A stretch of 64,000 bases of DNA. Origin: Bryopsis sp. KO-2023. Its lineage: Eukaryota > Chlorophyta > Ulvophyceae > Bryopsidales > Bryopsidaceae. The stretch spans positions 7,316,001-7,380,000 of the forward strand of contig BSYQ01000004.1 of assembly GCA_030272585.1 (NCBI GenBank), read 5' to 3'. Each line of letters starts with the position of its first letter. The stretch's first letter is position 1. A program made the position numbers and the translations under genes. Shown piece by piece: positions 11,207 through 23,458 of the stretch. Below the pieces are notes generated by a model. It ran no database searches and was not told the DNA's origin. It worked only from the letters and a program-made list of their open reading frames with translations.

Positions 11207-12268
11207 TCAGTGAACAGTGTCTAAACACACACCAGTGAACTCTTGGCAACCCCACTCTCCGGCCACGTGGTTCTCCTGAGGAGTCTCTTTCTTCGCAACA
11301 GTTTCCGCATGCTCGGCGATTCCATCCAAAGCCAAGTTTTTCAAATTCGAGAAAACGCGGCACATTTCTGGTGCTGCAAGCGGAGCCGATTCATTCTCAT
11401 GTCGTGAATTCCGCTCGATTTCGCCGCCGCCCGTGCCTTCGTTGAATGGGCCGCCTGTGGTTTGGCTGTGTGGATGGCTAGGAGCTTCCAGGTCCGTGCA
11501 ATCGCGGCCCTCGGAGTCTGGCAGGATTGCGCTCTCCTCGCCGCCAACCTTCGCGCGCATTGCTTGGGAGCTTCCCACAGTCAGTTGAATCCTTTGGCGG
11601 GATTCGCCGTGGTTGGGCGTCTTGGGCGCGGACGCTTCTCGCTCCAAAGACGTCGGAGCGCCAGGGGCGGTTCTTTCGCTCATACTCCCAACAACCCTCT
11701 CATCCTCGCTCGCCACCGAACCAAAACCCAACTCCTCCCCAGCAGAGCGGGATCCCTCTCCCCCTGCAGCCCTCGGCTCTTCAGTGAAACGGGCGAACAC
11801 TCCAGCGTCTCCAGAACCCAGTACGTCCTTCCCATGGGAAGCATCCAAACAGACCTCTCTCGCATCCACCACAAGTTCGGCCTTTACCACCACCGCAGTG
11901 GGTTTTCCTTCGGGATCGGCTCTGTGTGGCGACTCTCCCGTCAAAGGCTTCTCCCCCGTGTCTTCTTCAACTTTCAGCACGTCGCCCGCATCGCTAAGGG
12001 AGTCCCCAGAGTCGGACGAAAAGGCAACGCAAGAAGCCTCGTTGCTCTGCCCATCACCACCTTTCGAACGCTCTGATCCGCATTCAGAGTCCGTCGCCGC
12101 TTGTCTCAATCCCAGCAAACACCTCGACTCGTCGGGGAGCGACTCTGAGTCTGTATCCGAGTCAGTACATGAACTCTCGCTGGGCAGCAACCGTTCAACC
12201 GGGTCCGCGCGGCGTTCGTCTCCGCGATTTCCCGGATAGAACTTTTGCTCGATCAACCCTGGATCCAT
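11207..12268 (-). CDS. Acidic, Ser/Glu/Gly-rich protein, unknown function
   Basis: A single open frame of 353 residues that I do not recognise. It is rich in Ser, Glu, Asp and Gly and almost free of hydrophobic stretches, so probably disordered. A run of SD/SE repeats lies near the N-terminus (DSDTDSESLPDESR, SSDSGDSLSDAGD), which would suit casein-kinase-2-type phosphorylation. No signal peptide, membrane segment or zinc site is visible. Third-position G/C content is high and the frame is long compared with chance frames nearby, which supports coding. It diverges from the G3BP gene with about 580 bp between starts. It could be one exon of a larger gene, but it has its own start (MDPGLIEQKF) and stop. 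Confidence 0.55.
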   Translation of the reverse strand: MDPGLIEQKFYPGNRGDERRADPVERLLPSESSCTDSDTDSESLPDESRCLLGLRQAATDSECGSERSKGGDGQSNEASCVAFSSDSGDSLSDAGDVLKVEEDTGEKPLTGESPHRADPEGKPTAVVVKAELVVDAREVCLDASHGKDVLGSGDAGVFARFTEEPRAAGGEGSRSAGEELGFGSVASEDERVVGSMSERTAPGAPTSLEREASAPKTPNHGESRQRIQLTVGSSQAMRAKVGGEESAILPDSEGRDCTDLEAPSHPHSQTTGGPFNEGTGGGEIERNSRHENESAPLAAPEMCRVFSNLKNLALDGIAEHAETVAKKETPQENHVAGEWGCQEFTGVCLDTVH

Positions 12269-12846
12269 CTGAACGGACGCCAGGTTGCTCGACTGGTATC
12301 GACTTCTCTGAAATATGTTTCCTAACCAACCAGCACCCCGCCTCTACACTACCCGCCGACCGTATCAATACTGTGTCTCGTTACCGCCGTACAAGGTGGA
12401 GTTACAATTCTGGAAAGTCCAAATCCCGGCTTAATGGTGATCTTGGCAACCTGCCACAATGAGAAGGAAAATTGGAATTTGGCTTGGTGAGACAGTGAAG
12501 AAGGGTGTAACAGTGCTGTAAACTTACCCTCTCCTCACAACAGTTCCCTTGCAAAACCCAAGCATTGTTATTTCTTGTTCGATTTCCACCAATTTTGTGT
12601 GTTTTTAAAGCCATTTTTAGCCCTTTTCTTAAATCCGTTTGTTTGGATGACAGACATCCATTCAGGAGCATTAGTGCAACCAATGACCGCTTGACGAATA
12701 TACGCAGGTCCGTGAGAGGACAGATTCAGTTGGACCTCGTCAAACAAGCAAACTCGCCTGAGCAGTGTTCCGTCCTCACCCCAGTCGGCATTAGGGAGCG
12801 GAAAACACACAGAAACGCAGGGAAAGAGAACAGAAACCGGAAAAAG
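12269..12846. promoter_or_regulatory. Divergent promoter region
   Basis: About 580 bp between the starts of the acidic protein gene (minus) and the G3BP gene (plus). No gene seen; both promoters and 5' leaders are expected here. Confidence 0.4.
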
Positions 12847-15800
12847 ATGAGCAACCACGTCAACGAAGAGCTTTCTCTCGAGATGGACGTTCACCTGGTA
12901 CGTTTCTGGGTTTTTTTCGCTGTCTTTCTAGCTGGTGTCTTCCGCTCTTCGAAGCGGGGTGTGCTCCTCTTCGGAGAGGTCGAAGCGGACGGTCGAATGG
13001 ATCGTCACGAGCATCCATTTCGTCCACATCAAAAAATGCGCTTGGTGTAGGTCTTGCTGGGTGTGGCGCTGAACACGGTTGTCCGCTTGTTTTTGATTGT
13101 GGCTGCGAACAGGTGTCGAGATGCTTCGTGAAACAGTACTATTGGATATTGAACGAGAGGACGCATCTTCTGCATCAGTTCTATGGCTCCGGCTCGTCGG
13201 TGGTTATGTCCGAGTCCTTGGGGCCTGGCGTCAAACCGTACCAAGTTTCAGCGACCTCCACGGGGGTGAGCTAAGTTTTTCTCTCTCCATTGTCCCGCCC
13301 TTCTACCCCCACTTCGTGTCACTGTTTGTCTCGTAGCGAATTATCTTGAAAACCACTCGGCGTTTCGATTTCGCCCGAGTCAGTGTCCACAGATCTCGTT
13401 TCTGTCGTGGTTTACAGACTCGTTTGATTTCCCTCCAGTTTCTCTTTACTCCAGCTTCTGTTTCTTTTTGATGTTTTGATGATGTGTGGGAGGGTTATCA
13501 AGGGAAGACATAAAATGTAGCAAAGACAGTCCATTGTTTTTTTTTGGGGGGGGGGAAGCAGCTTTGTGTGTTCAGTTGGGGAATCTTCCTATCCTTTTCA
13601 TAACAACATCTGAAGAAAATGGTAGTGAAAATGCAATTTCTGTTTTCAATGCTATATCTGCTAGAAAGGCTGCAAAATTGAGCAATCGTGAATTAGTAGA
13701 GTAGATCCACGAGTGTCTCTTCCATATGCATCTTTTCTATTGCTTTCTTTTTCTTTACTGAAATTGAAGATTTTCTATAAAAATCGGTTGGCCATTATCT
13801 TAAGGTTCTAGTTTTCAGAACTGAGGGTGCTTTCATTTCCCTTTTTTATTTATTTTTATTTTTCCTAAATGTCTGGATTCGTTCGTCTTTCCTGAGGGCC
13901 CATGGAAATTTTTAGAACTGTAACAACTGATCAAATCCTCTTTCTTTCTTTTATAAAAAAGGAATTATTTGTTGTTGAGGTGGTGAATGGACTATTGTTT
14001 CTTGGTTGATTCATTCAGGAAATCTACAACTTGTTGAACCACATGTTCAAGGATATGACTGTTACTTTGACCGAGTTGCTCCCGCAGAGGTCCATGGGGG
14101 GTAGTGTTATGGTCATGGTCACAGGACGAATGTCGCAGGAGGTAAGCTTATATTTATCAGTGCGTAAATATAAGGTTTTTCCTTTTTTTTTTGGGGGGGG
14201 GGCTTGTTGGGTATATATTGATATTAATAAGATGTATCTCCTCATTTTGCAATGCAAAAGCCTGTGGTCTAGAGATGGGTGATATGGCGCCTATGTGTAT
14301 GTATTCGTTTGAATTGTCTGGTTTGCTTTCTAGATGTGGACAGAGGAGCGCTGTTTTACTCAAGTGTTTTTGCTTGCACGTCAAGAGAGTGGTTTCTACA
14401 TTCGTACAGACACTCTTCAGGTATTGAGGGGGAGGAAAAAAATAGGCCAATTTCAACTATGATTATAATGGTGGTCCCATTTTCGTCCTCCTGAACTCCT
14501 TGTTTTCTTGTTTTTCTTTTTTTAACAGTACGAAACAAAGGTTTTGTCTTTTTTCCAAAGTGTTTTGGTGTATGGTTGGTTCTGGCGTGGAGTGTATTAG
14601 GGTTTTCATTCCCAAAAAAAGGAAATTGTGAAATACGTCTAAAATAAAATAATAATAATAGAAAAATTGGGAAGATTGGTAGCTTTGAGGTGAGTGGATG
14701 GATTGGCATCAAGTAAGAAACGAAAGAAAGAATTTTTTGTTTTCTTGACAAAAATATGATCCTTTTTTTTTAAACGAAGGTTCACAATCCCAGCGAGACA
14801 AAGCAGATGCTGAAGGGTCTGAAATTGAAACCCCCTGTGGATGAGGATTGCACCGAAGAAAAAGAGGTGGAGGAGGAGTCACCTGTGATTGAATCTGCTC
14901 CCGAGCAGGAACAGCCAGTACCCGAGGTCAGCCCCCTGCAAAATAAATCCATAACGTTGTTTTGTTCGATATCTTAGTGGTGACTAACTTTTCCGACAGA
15001 AGCAGTACGTTAGTCATGCAAATAATTGGATCTGAATTGTTGTCATGAATATAATTGGATCTGAATTGTTGTCATGAATACGTTGTGTAACAAAAAGGTC
15101 ATTATCGAAGAAGAGGTTGTGGAGGTTGTGGAGCCGCCCTTAGCCCCTGTTCCAGAAACTGCCCCCGTGCAACTGGATTCCGATGTGACTGCCCCAATTG
15201 CCGATCCGGTCCCGATGCCGATCCGTCAAATGACCGAAGCAGCCCCCATGTAGGACACACAAAAGCACCTGTCTCATTACTAATATCACTACGCTCCCTC
15301 TCCTGGAGAACGTTTTATGTTTTCCCCTTTCCTTGAAATCAGCCACTGTTGAGGAGAAGAAGCCTGAATAATCAAGTCTCAACAGAAAAACAGAAAGAAA
15401 ATGCAATAATAATTCATTTTCTCTTTCTTCCAAGAAAGACAGAAAGTTTTTAGTTTCATTTGGTGATGGACGCAAGAGGAGGGTTTGTTTTTTTCTTTAT
15501 ACATATAATTTTGGGCTGACATGGATTTGTATTTGTTGTGTGTACGTCAGTGTTGAGCATGAGGAAGTGGAGGTCCCCTGCCAGTCTGATGCTGCAGCGA
15601 AGATTTCTGCACCGCCCCCACCCAAAGTTGAGGTTTCACCAGCTAGAAACAGCGGTGCCAAGAAATCGTTTTTGGAAGCTGCTCTGAGTGGTGCCAAGAA
15701 ACCCGTGCCACCTAAGCCAGTCATGGAAAGGAGCAATCCCAAGGTAGAGTCTTGCCACCTTGTCTAAATCTATTGTTCAACGGAGAGTGGGTGGAAAGTT

Positions 15801-18800
15801 ACTTTTCTATGAGAAGGTATCTATCGGTTGAGGTTCTAGGGGGAAGAAACTGTCTGCGAAGTGCTTCGTGTCTTTTCTCTCTTTTTTCCAATCATATTTC
15901 TTTTTCTTAGATTTAAGGGGGAAATTTCCTGCCCCTGTTACATTATTCCTCTCTTACACTTGATTTTTCTCCCTTCCATTACCACCATTGTCTCCAAACA
16001 AAGGACTGTTTCACCCCGGATGAGTTTTTAAAGATCCAGTTGAAGTCTGATTTTTTATTTCTGTTGAATAACAAGGCGGCGGCTCCCAGTGGGGAGGGCG
16101 TTGAGAAGCAAGCACTGGAGGGGGAAATCAGTCAGACTGGAAGTGGACGTCGAAGTGGGGGAGGCTCCAATCAGAGCGCCACCACCACTGGAACGGATGC
16201 TGAGGGAAAAGCTCAAAGGCAGAGAGTGCCCCGCGGCCGACGCAATTCTTCAAACAAACCTGGTATGTTTTCATGAAAGTCTCCGAAACAAAAAATCACA
16301 TCGTCACACGTGTATTTATCAGCAGAGAGTTTGAGGGGGGAAAGGGGGTTCTTCTATTTTACCACATTCTATAAGAGGGGAAAAGCCGCTGAGAGAACCC
16401 CGTAGTTGGCAAAGATAAATACATTGATCAGGTGAATCGTCAAGAATTAGGCTTAAAAAAAGAATTTTTGGGTAATTTTGTGGGGGGGAGGTGACGGGCG
16501 GATGAGAAAATGGACCTTGCATAAAAGATGTGCGAGTTTTGGTGGCTGAAGGAGGTGGTGGTGTGGTGGTTTTATTTCAAGGGGAAGAAAGGAGAGGGGT
16601 GGGGGTATAAAGAATTGAAAATTATGTCAGACGCACACACACACATGCATGTTTGATTGATGAAATTGAAATTCGTTTCAAGTTTTCTAAGGCAAGGAGG
16701 GGGAAAATTGATTCAAACTGGAACAGATATTTTTGCAAAATTTTTGAGGATTTGTTGGGAGAGAGAGAGTGTGTGTGTGTGTCTGTTTTGGTGAGAGAAG
16801 TTGAGTTGAAATATGACTTATATTTTTTTGGTGGTGTTTTTTACATTGTTTGGTGGAGGTGGAGGTCGTTTGGTTTGGTGTTTTTATGAGTGGCAGAGAG
16901 GGGGAAAAACAGAAAATATGAAGGAATGTGTTTTATTCACATAACAAATTGAGGGCTCATGAAATTGAACTCTTTTGTAAATCAGGCTGTTACTTACAGT
17001 CCAAACTCTTTCTCCTCCCCCAAATGAAACTCAACCACCAATTGGATAAGGAAATTGGGGGAAAATAATTATATTAAAGTAAATATTGAGCATTCAAAAA
17101 AGTATCAGAGAATTCCCCTTTGAAGTTGTGTACAGGAACATAGATATTTTGTGTATTTTTTTCTCGAATTCGCATGTGGAATGTGTTTGTTTTGCCGTCT
17201 TGAGTAAAAGACACTGTCTATTGTTGTCACAGTACAGTTAAGGTTTGAACTCTCTTTTCGTTCGATACTGTTGAAAAGAAGTGATAATTTTACACCAGAA
17301 ATGTTAATAGATTTCACATCCTACAATTTTTTTTGGGGAAAAACCTGCTTCACCAAAAAGAGAAGCAAGAAAAAACTGCTGATTGGGGGAAATATTTTTG
17401 TATGTTTGTGTGTGAACGAGGAACAAAAAATGTGATGTCAGAAAGGAAGAGAGTTTTGTTTTAGGAAAGTTTTCACTTTTTTGAAAATGAAGGGGAGATT
17501 ATTGAAGTCGTTTTTTGTTTATGATTTAAACAAGGATGTGGGCTTCAACCCCCCTCTTCCTTTTCTGATACCTGACATTTAGAGTTGACTGGTCAAGTAG
17601 GCATTTGAGGCTAGTGTTTCGAGGCTATTCTGAATGAAAAGAGTGGGGCAAAAAGGATATGGATGTCATGGAGGGGAGGGGGGTTAGGATCATCGAACCC
17701 AGGTTTTTTTCTGGAAAAAAATGAATGAAGGGATTAAGTGTTTTGGTCTTGCTCTGTGTGAAGGTGTTGAGGAAGGAAAAGTGGAAGGCAATGGAGGTCG
17801 TGGAGGTGGTCGTGGGACGCGGGGTGAGTTGCTTTCTTTTTGCTTATTTTTTGTTGTGTGTGCGCAGATTAGACATCTATGGGGAGTGGTATGCATTTCT
17901 TTTTTTTCCTTAAATGTTCTTAAATTGTTTTCAGAAGCTGATGTTTTCGACAGCTTTGAGTGATTCTTGGCTGTGTATGTAGGTAGAGGTGCAGGCCAAG
18001 GTCGAGGGGGTCCTGGTCGAGGACCCAGAATGCCGAAAAACCCAAACCCCGAAGCTCAAGGTACGCTTTTTTGTTGTTGTTTTTTCGGTGTTTTTTTTTT
18101 TTTCTGTTTTGCAATGTGATTATGCCTCTTCTAAGTGGCAATACAAGTTGAAAACTTGGATGATTGAATGTTCAAACCTCCCACAACACCACCTTGAAAT
18201 CAAAGGGGGGGAACAACTTCTTGATCTGAGAGAAGCATGTTTGTAGGTGAGGGTGAGCGTGAACGTGGCCAGGGTCAGGGTCAGGCAAAGAATGATGACA
18301 AAAGCCAGAGGACCGTTTTTGTCGGACAGCTGCCTTTCGGCCTGAAAACCGAAACCATCCACAGGTACCATTGATTTTCTGGGGGGGGTTAATATGGATT
18401 TAATTTTTTCATCGATTGTAGAAGTGGCCAATCCTATTTCTGTGGGGGGAACCTGTCTCTTGGCAGGTTGGGGAGGCCTTTAGGGTGGACAAATTCTAAC
18501 AGGTTTGATTTTTTCTGGTATTTGCAGTGCGTTCTGCACGTTTGGCCCTCTGGATGGTGGTATGGACAGCATCAGCGTGAAATCTGGTCCAAACCACGCT
18601 TTTGCCTTCGTGGTTTTCGAAGAGGCGGCCTCGGCCAAGAAAGCCCTCGAAGGAAAAGTCAGACTGGATGGTGAGGAACTGGCCATCAAGCCTTACGCTC
18701 CTCGTGAACGATCTGCCATGAAAGATCGGGCTGGACCAGGGGGAGGCCGCCGGGGGGGCTACCAAGGGCGGGGAGGTGGAAATGGGGGGCGCTACGGCAC

Positions 18801-19107
18801 CCCCAGTGGGAACGGTAATGGAGCTGTTGGAACGGCCCCTCGAAGCGAGTTTCCCCCTTCGAAGTATGGACCGGGTCAAGGTGGTAGAGACGGAGGTGCT
18901 GGGGGAAATTCCTTCGCTGGGAAAGAGGCCGGAGGCAGGGATTTTAGCCAAAGTGGTCCCAGAGATCACCAAGGTCAAATGAGGCGTGGTGGAGGAGGGG
19001 GTGGTGCCAGCCGAAACGCGGAAATGGGGGTGAGGCGAGGGGGTGGACAGTACGGCAATGGGGGGAGGGGACCTGGGGCCCAACGGCTAGTGCATGCTGG
19101 AGTGTGA
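12847..19107 (+). CDS. G3BP: G3BP-like stress-granule RNA-binding protein (NTF2-like + RRM + RGG)
   Basis: Twelve exons join in phase: 12847-12897, 13113-13265, 14019-14141, 14334-14420, 14780-14926, 15098-15249, 15551-15743, 16076-16262, 17764-17823, 17983-18060, 18247-18364 and 18528-19107 (642 residues). Domain order is that of G3BP: an NTF2-like domain (about 10-138; FVKQYYWILN, HQFYGSGS, VMVTGRMS, FTQVFLLARQ), an acidic stretch rich in Glu/Val/Pro (about 150-260), a basic Gly/Arg linker, an RRM (about 430-510, RNP2 TVFVGQLPF and RNP1 HAFAFVVFE), and a C-terminal RGG region. G3BP proteins nucleate stress granules by RNA-driven condensation and dimerise through NTF2. Intron 8 is about 1.5 kb, by far the longest in the gene. 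The start has AAAAAGATGA context. Confidence 0.93.
13537..13555 (+). repeat. T9G10 junction tract in G3BP intron 2
   Basis: Nine T followed directly by ten G. One of several such T(n)G(n) junctions in non-coding parts of the window. Confidence 0.9.
14183..14202 (+). repeat. T10G10 junction tract in G3BP intron 3
   Basis: Ten T followed directly by ten G shortly after the intron 3 donor. Confidence 0.9.
15022..15079 (+). repeat. 29-bp perfect tandem duplication in G3BP intron 5
   Basis: A unit beginning ATAATTGGATCTGAATTG is repeated twice head to tail with a period of 29 bp, near the intron's 3' end. Looks like a recent slippage or insertion event. Confidence 0.9.
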
Positions 19108-20585
19108 GAAATGAGGCTGGTTTGGGGAAGGTGGAGTCGGGTGGATTGTTCGTTTGGTGTGGTGGACTCGAATTCGTTGTGTTTTGTGTGATCTGGATGG
19201 ATCAAGAGGATCATGTTAGAATTGAATTTTTTCTGGTAATGAGATGCAGAAAAAGAGTGAGAAAATTGTGGAATGGATGGTGCTTAGAGTGAGAAATATG
19301 AGAAAAAGAAAAAAAACAAAGAGGGAGGTTCATTGTGATAATGGCAAAAGAAAAGGAATCCAAGTTAAGAAAGAAATGGCTGGGTAACATCAGCGGAAAA
19401 AAGAGTTGAAAATTTTAAACCAAAGAAAAATGAGTGAGGGGGTGTTTTTAGGTTGGAATTATACATATATATACAGAAATAGTGTGATTCGAACGTTTGC
19501 CTTGTGCTTCAGTTTGGCTTTCGTTTCGTTCGTTGGGGAGACTTCTTTTTTGCTTTTTTTTTTTCGCCTCGGTGGGGTGAGTTTTTGGAACGGATGGCAG
19601 TGGAAAAACATGGTTCAAAATGGTTTCTATCTCTTTTTTTCTTCAAGGGGCCTTCAGTTTTTCTTCAGCCATGGGTGGGGAAAGGAGGAAAAAAGAGTGA
19701 GAAATGATGGGAAGGGGTGATAGAATAGAAAAAGAAAGGGTATCGTTTTCAAACAGAGCCTGGTGGGAGGTGGGGGCTGACGTTCGTTTTCCTATTTGAA
19801 AACTTGGGGATGAGTACTTTTATTATGGATTGATTCTTTCTCCCCCTTCTGGACAATTATCATTGTGTTTCAAGGGAAGTACGAGTTTGTGTGTTACGAG
19901 GTGTGTAAAGAGTTTTTTGGGGGGAGAAATGTGAGGCTGAACCGCAGCTGATGGATGAAATATCCAAACAAAGTGCTTCATGTGGAAACTTTTCTAGTCA
20001 GAGAAATGTGTGCTGTTTAGTGTAGGCCTGGGCCTTAAAGCCAGTTCTGTATCTCTGGTGAAGGGCCGACAACACATCAACAATGATGAGCCAAACAATG
20101 ATAAGAATCCTTTTTTGCACGGGTCCAATTGATTGTACATTTTTTTCTCAACCGCACTGGGAGGTGTTCCTTGAACAAAGCACAACTTCTCCAAAAACCT
20201 TCAAAGAGTCTGAAGGAGCGAGCTCGTTTCGGCAGCCCTGGCCAATCCAAATCAGGCCAAATCATATCACGTGGCCGCATCTTGCTCCACAAAGTAGCCT
20301 CTCACCCCCCCGCTGCACAAACTCTTCCCAGTTTGCGGCTGACTTCGATGGCAGTTCACGAAAACAGCCAATCGCCAAACCAGCAAAGCAACCCCAAACG
20401 GAACCCATCACAGGGGCACATATACATGAGTTCAATTCGAATATCTCTCACGATACACCCCAAAAGAGGTTTCTGGCAGGACAAGGCAACAACCTGAGCC
20501 GATCATCGCGCCTCCCTATCCACTACCACACAGACTGTACTTTCAAAGGGCTGTCACTCGATTCCGGTTTTCTCCTGAGTTGACC
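19108..20585. other. Spacer, G3BP 3' UTR and AP2 gene leader
   Basis: About 1.5 kb without a supported gene. A plus-strand open frame of about 166 codons (20083-20583) ends two bases before the AP2 start codon; it looks non-conserved and may be a leader-borne chance frame. Confidence 0.4.
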
Positions 20586-22685
20586 ATGAAGACTGGAACT
20601 CACAAGAAATCGGAGCCCAATAACCTGGACGCTCTGTTTGCAAAATGTATACGCCAACACATGACAGGCCTCTCATTCGATGCACAAGGCCGCCCTGCAG
20701 ATAATCCAAACAAGAACCGGTCTGGCTATCGAGGAGTTCGACAAGTGAGTTGGGAACGTCAGCAGCCAAATAATGCAATCAATCAACTGGCATCAAACTC
20801 CAATGTCTGAGGCGGCTGCGAAACTGTCAAAAACATGCAAAAACACATCCGCTCCACTGTCTGCGCAAAAACGGTGCTGGGCTGATCTTTTGAAGCCAAT
20901 AAAACAAGGAGGAGAACCTTAAGTTGAGGCTTCAAAACCGTTTTCGTACGTGTAGCGCCCATGGGGAAAATGGGCCGCCGAAATTCGAGACCCCAGTCGC
21001 TCTACTCGTCGCTGGTTGGGAACATTCAACACAGCAGAAGAGGCTGCAAGGGCATACGACGCAGCAACAATAGCGCTCAGGGGTTCCAATGCTAAAACGA
21101 ACTTCCACTACGCACCAAAGCTCATGGCAGAGGAACAGAAGAAGGCCCAAGTAAGGCCCCACATGAAGTTCACGAACTCGATATGCACCCTCTGCCAACA
21201 ATGGCTCCTCTGACGATTGGTTCACCTGGCTCTGGATCATTCAAGAAAGCAGCTAGGGCATTTCCTCATGCAAAAGAGGAGTTCGCTGAGTACTGCAGCC
21301 CCTCTGATCTGGATGTGGAGAATGTCAGCGCCGACAATGCATCGTGTGCTACAGAGGACTCTAATATAGAGCCACCCACCCCGCTGAGAAGAGGAGCCCC
21401 CAGAGAGCTGCCCCCTGTGCAAGACAACCCTCGACCACGACCAAATAACCCACAGTGTTACGACCCATTCGGAATGGTCTGGCCACAAGGTAAGACTTGG
21501 AGTAATGCATCGATATTCAAGCGCAGCCTGGAAAGATTCTGACGGCTTCGTGACGACATTTCTCAGTTGCAATCTGTTTCCAAAGGAGACGAAGCGGGCC
21601 CTGACAGAGATATTTTGATTCCTGGGGCAATGACACCCTGCTATTCATCTGCATACCGCAACATGATGATGGTGGGGGGATGGACAACAACATCGGAACC
21701 CTTTCCTTTTGACGACGGTTTTACGCAATCTCAGGTGACCTTAAACCTTGCAGCCGCCACGAATGCTCTAGCAGCTCATGTATGTGCGTGATAAATGGTG
21801 CTAACTTGTTGTTCTTGGGTGGCGAAGGCGTGCATGTATGACTGGAACACATTTGGCCAAATGGTCAACGACCCACACTTCCTGATGTCCTGGTTCGAGT
21901 CATGGTGTCCAGGGCAGTCGGATAGATTAATGCGAGCATTTCAAATTGGCTTGTGGTATGGTCAGAGGACCAAGGAAGCCCCACAATCCAACGTGTGCAG
22001 AGAACCTTGGTAAGAAACTTACCGTCAGAAAGACATGCAAATGTCACCTTTTGGACACTCTCCTGTTCTCTTTTCCAGACTTTTTGCTGGTCGGCTTGAA
22101 ATGTAGATTCTGCAGGCTGGCACCTGAGAGCGACTTACCTCCATTTCCGTTTGCTCCTGGCGTCCCCGTCCAGAACAAAGAAGGTGGCGACTCCTCGCGG
22201 GAATACAGTAGCCGCCGACCCAAGGTTCGATGTTTGTCATTGGGGGTAATTATGCTGTGTTTTGTCGTTAGAAAATGCTAGCCATGCACGAGACCAGGCT
22301 GAAACTTGCTGACACTTCTTCAATCGCTTCGTAGAACAACCCTTGGGGGCTCGGGAACAATGAGGAAAAGTGCAACCTGCCATGTTCGGATAGACGAGAT
22401 ACCGTCAAACCTGAACCGGCGAACAGTCGCCAGCATGATGCAGAGTGCGAAGAGTCTGAAGGAAGCGAGGACTTGACTAGAGACCGGGGCTCAAAAAACG
22501 AAGAAACTTTCAGCTTTGAGGGTGGAAGCGACTGGGGGTCGCCGTGGGGTTCGGCGCAGCATTTGAGTGGCTTGAAAAGGGAGCGAGCTAAAACCTCCTG
22601 TAGAAGGGGGAATAAGAGGAGGGTGGCGACGGGTGCAGGTAGGAACGGAGGAAGGCAGAAGCCCAGAGCAAGCGGGGTAGCTTAG
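20586..22685 (+). CDS. AP2/ERF-domain transcription factor
   Basis: Seven exons join in phase: 20586-20744, 20956-21150, 21246-21489, 21586-21734, 21828-22009, 22116-22224 and 22335-22685 (about 462 residues). One AP2/ERF DNA-binding domain spans residues about 49-108: GYRGVRQ, then [31 protein letters not shown] and the terminal [11 protein letters not shown]. This is the plant-type three-stranded sheet plus helix; the YRG and WLG elements are intact. The rest is unlike known families: a Trp-rich central part ([19 protein letters not shown]) and a basic Gly/Arg-rich tail. A nuclear, sequence-specific regulator is expected; targets unknown. Exon 6 and its GTTCGA donor, and the acceptor of exon 4, were set by frame and are less certain than exons 1-2. 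Confidence 0.88.
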
Positions 22686-23458
22686 TGAGATCATACTGGA
22701 CTGTACTCAATTTTTTTGACCAATTATTCTTTACCTTTTTGAATTATTTTTGTAATCATGGGTCGAATGTAAAAAATAACATCGAATTCCTTGTCGAAAG
22801 AAACGCTGAACATTTTTTGCAGCCCTCAACAACAAACTCAACGATCCAATCAACAGGCGTGGAACAAACACACTCCCGCTACACTCAAAGCATGCATCCG
22901 TTTGGTGAAACTGCCAGCGGTTGACTCTCAAGTAATGGGATGCAGAGTGTCATAAGTGAATAATGACTCGCTTGTGGGTCACTTACTCACTTACTTATAA
23001 GTTGCGAAGTGGTCAAATGTTTCAGTAAAGACAAGGTCCTTCTGACTTGTATTGCGGGCCAAAGACAACAGGCGCCAGTGAGTCATTCACAAAGAGGACC
23101 CTACGTCAGCGGATTGTATTGGTACAATACAATAGTACATGCTTGAAAGCCAAGTCCCAACTGATGCTATATCTCACTAGTTTTTTCGCAGGCGAGAGGA
23201 TCCGTTAAGGTCAGAACAGTTATATTTTCGCTTTGGTTTGGCAGAAAAGGGTTGCCACTTTTCAGAGATTTTATCGAAAACCCTTCAGTTTTTATCATTG
23301 CTGATGAACACTGCGGCACTTCGACATGTGCGTTTTGTTTGTTTGGTTTTGGCACATTAAACGAGAAACAGATATAATTTAGTGTTTGCTTGACCTGTGT
23401 CGTACAAGCTCTCGACTTGACATTGGCGCTGTATCGCTGATGGATTCAGAATTCTGTA
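22686..23458. other. Spacer
   Basis: No supported gene; AP2-factor 3' end and APH-1 promoter. Confidence 0.45.

Noticed and set aside
11462..12239. Plus-strand frames of about 204 and 208 codons opposite the acidic protein
   Set aside because: The minus frame has its own ATG and a consistent acidic composition; the plus frames are Ser/Pro/Arg-rich mirror images of the biased DNA.
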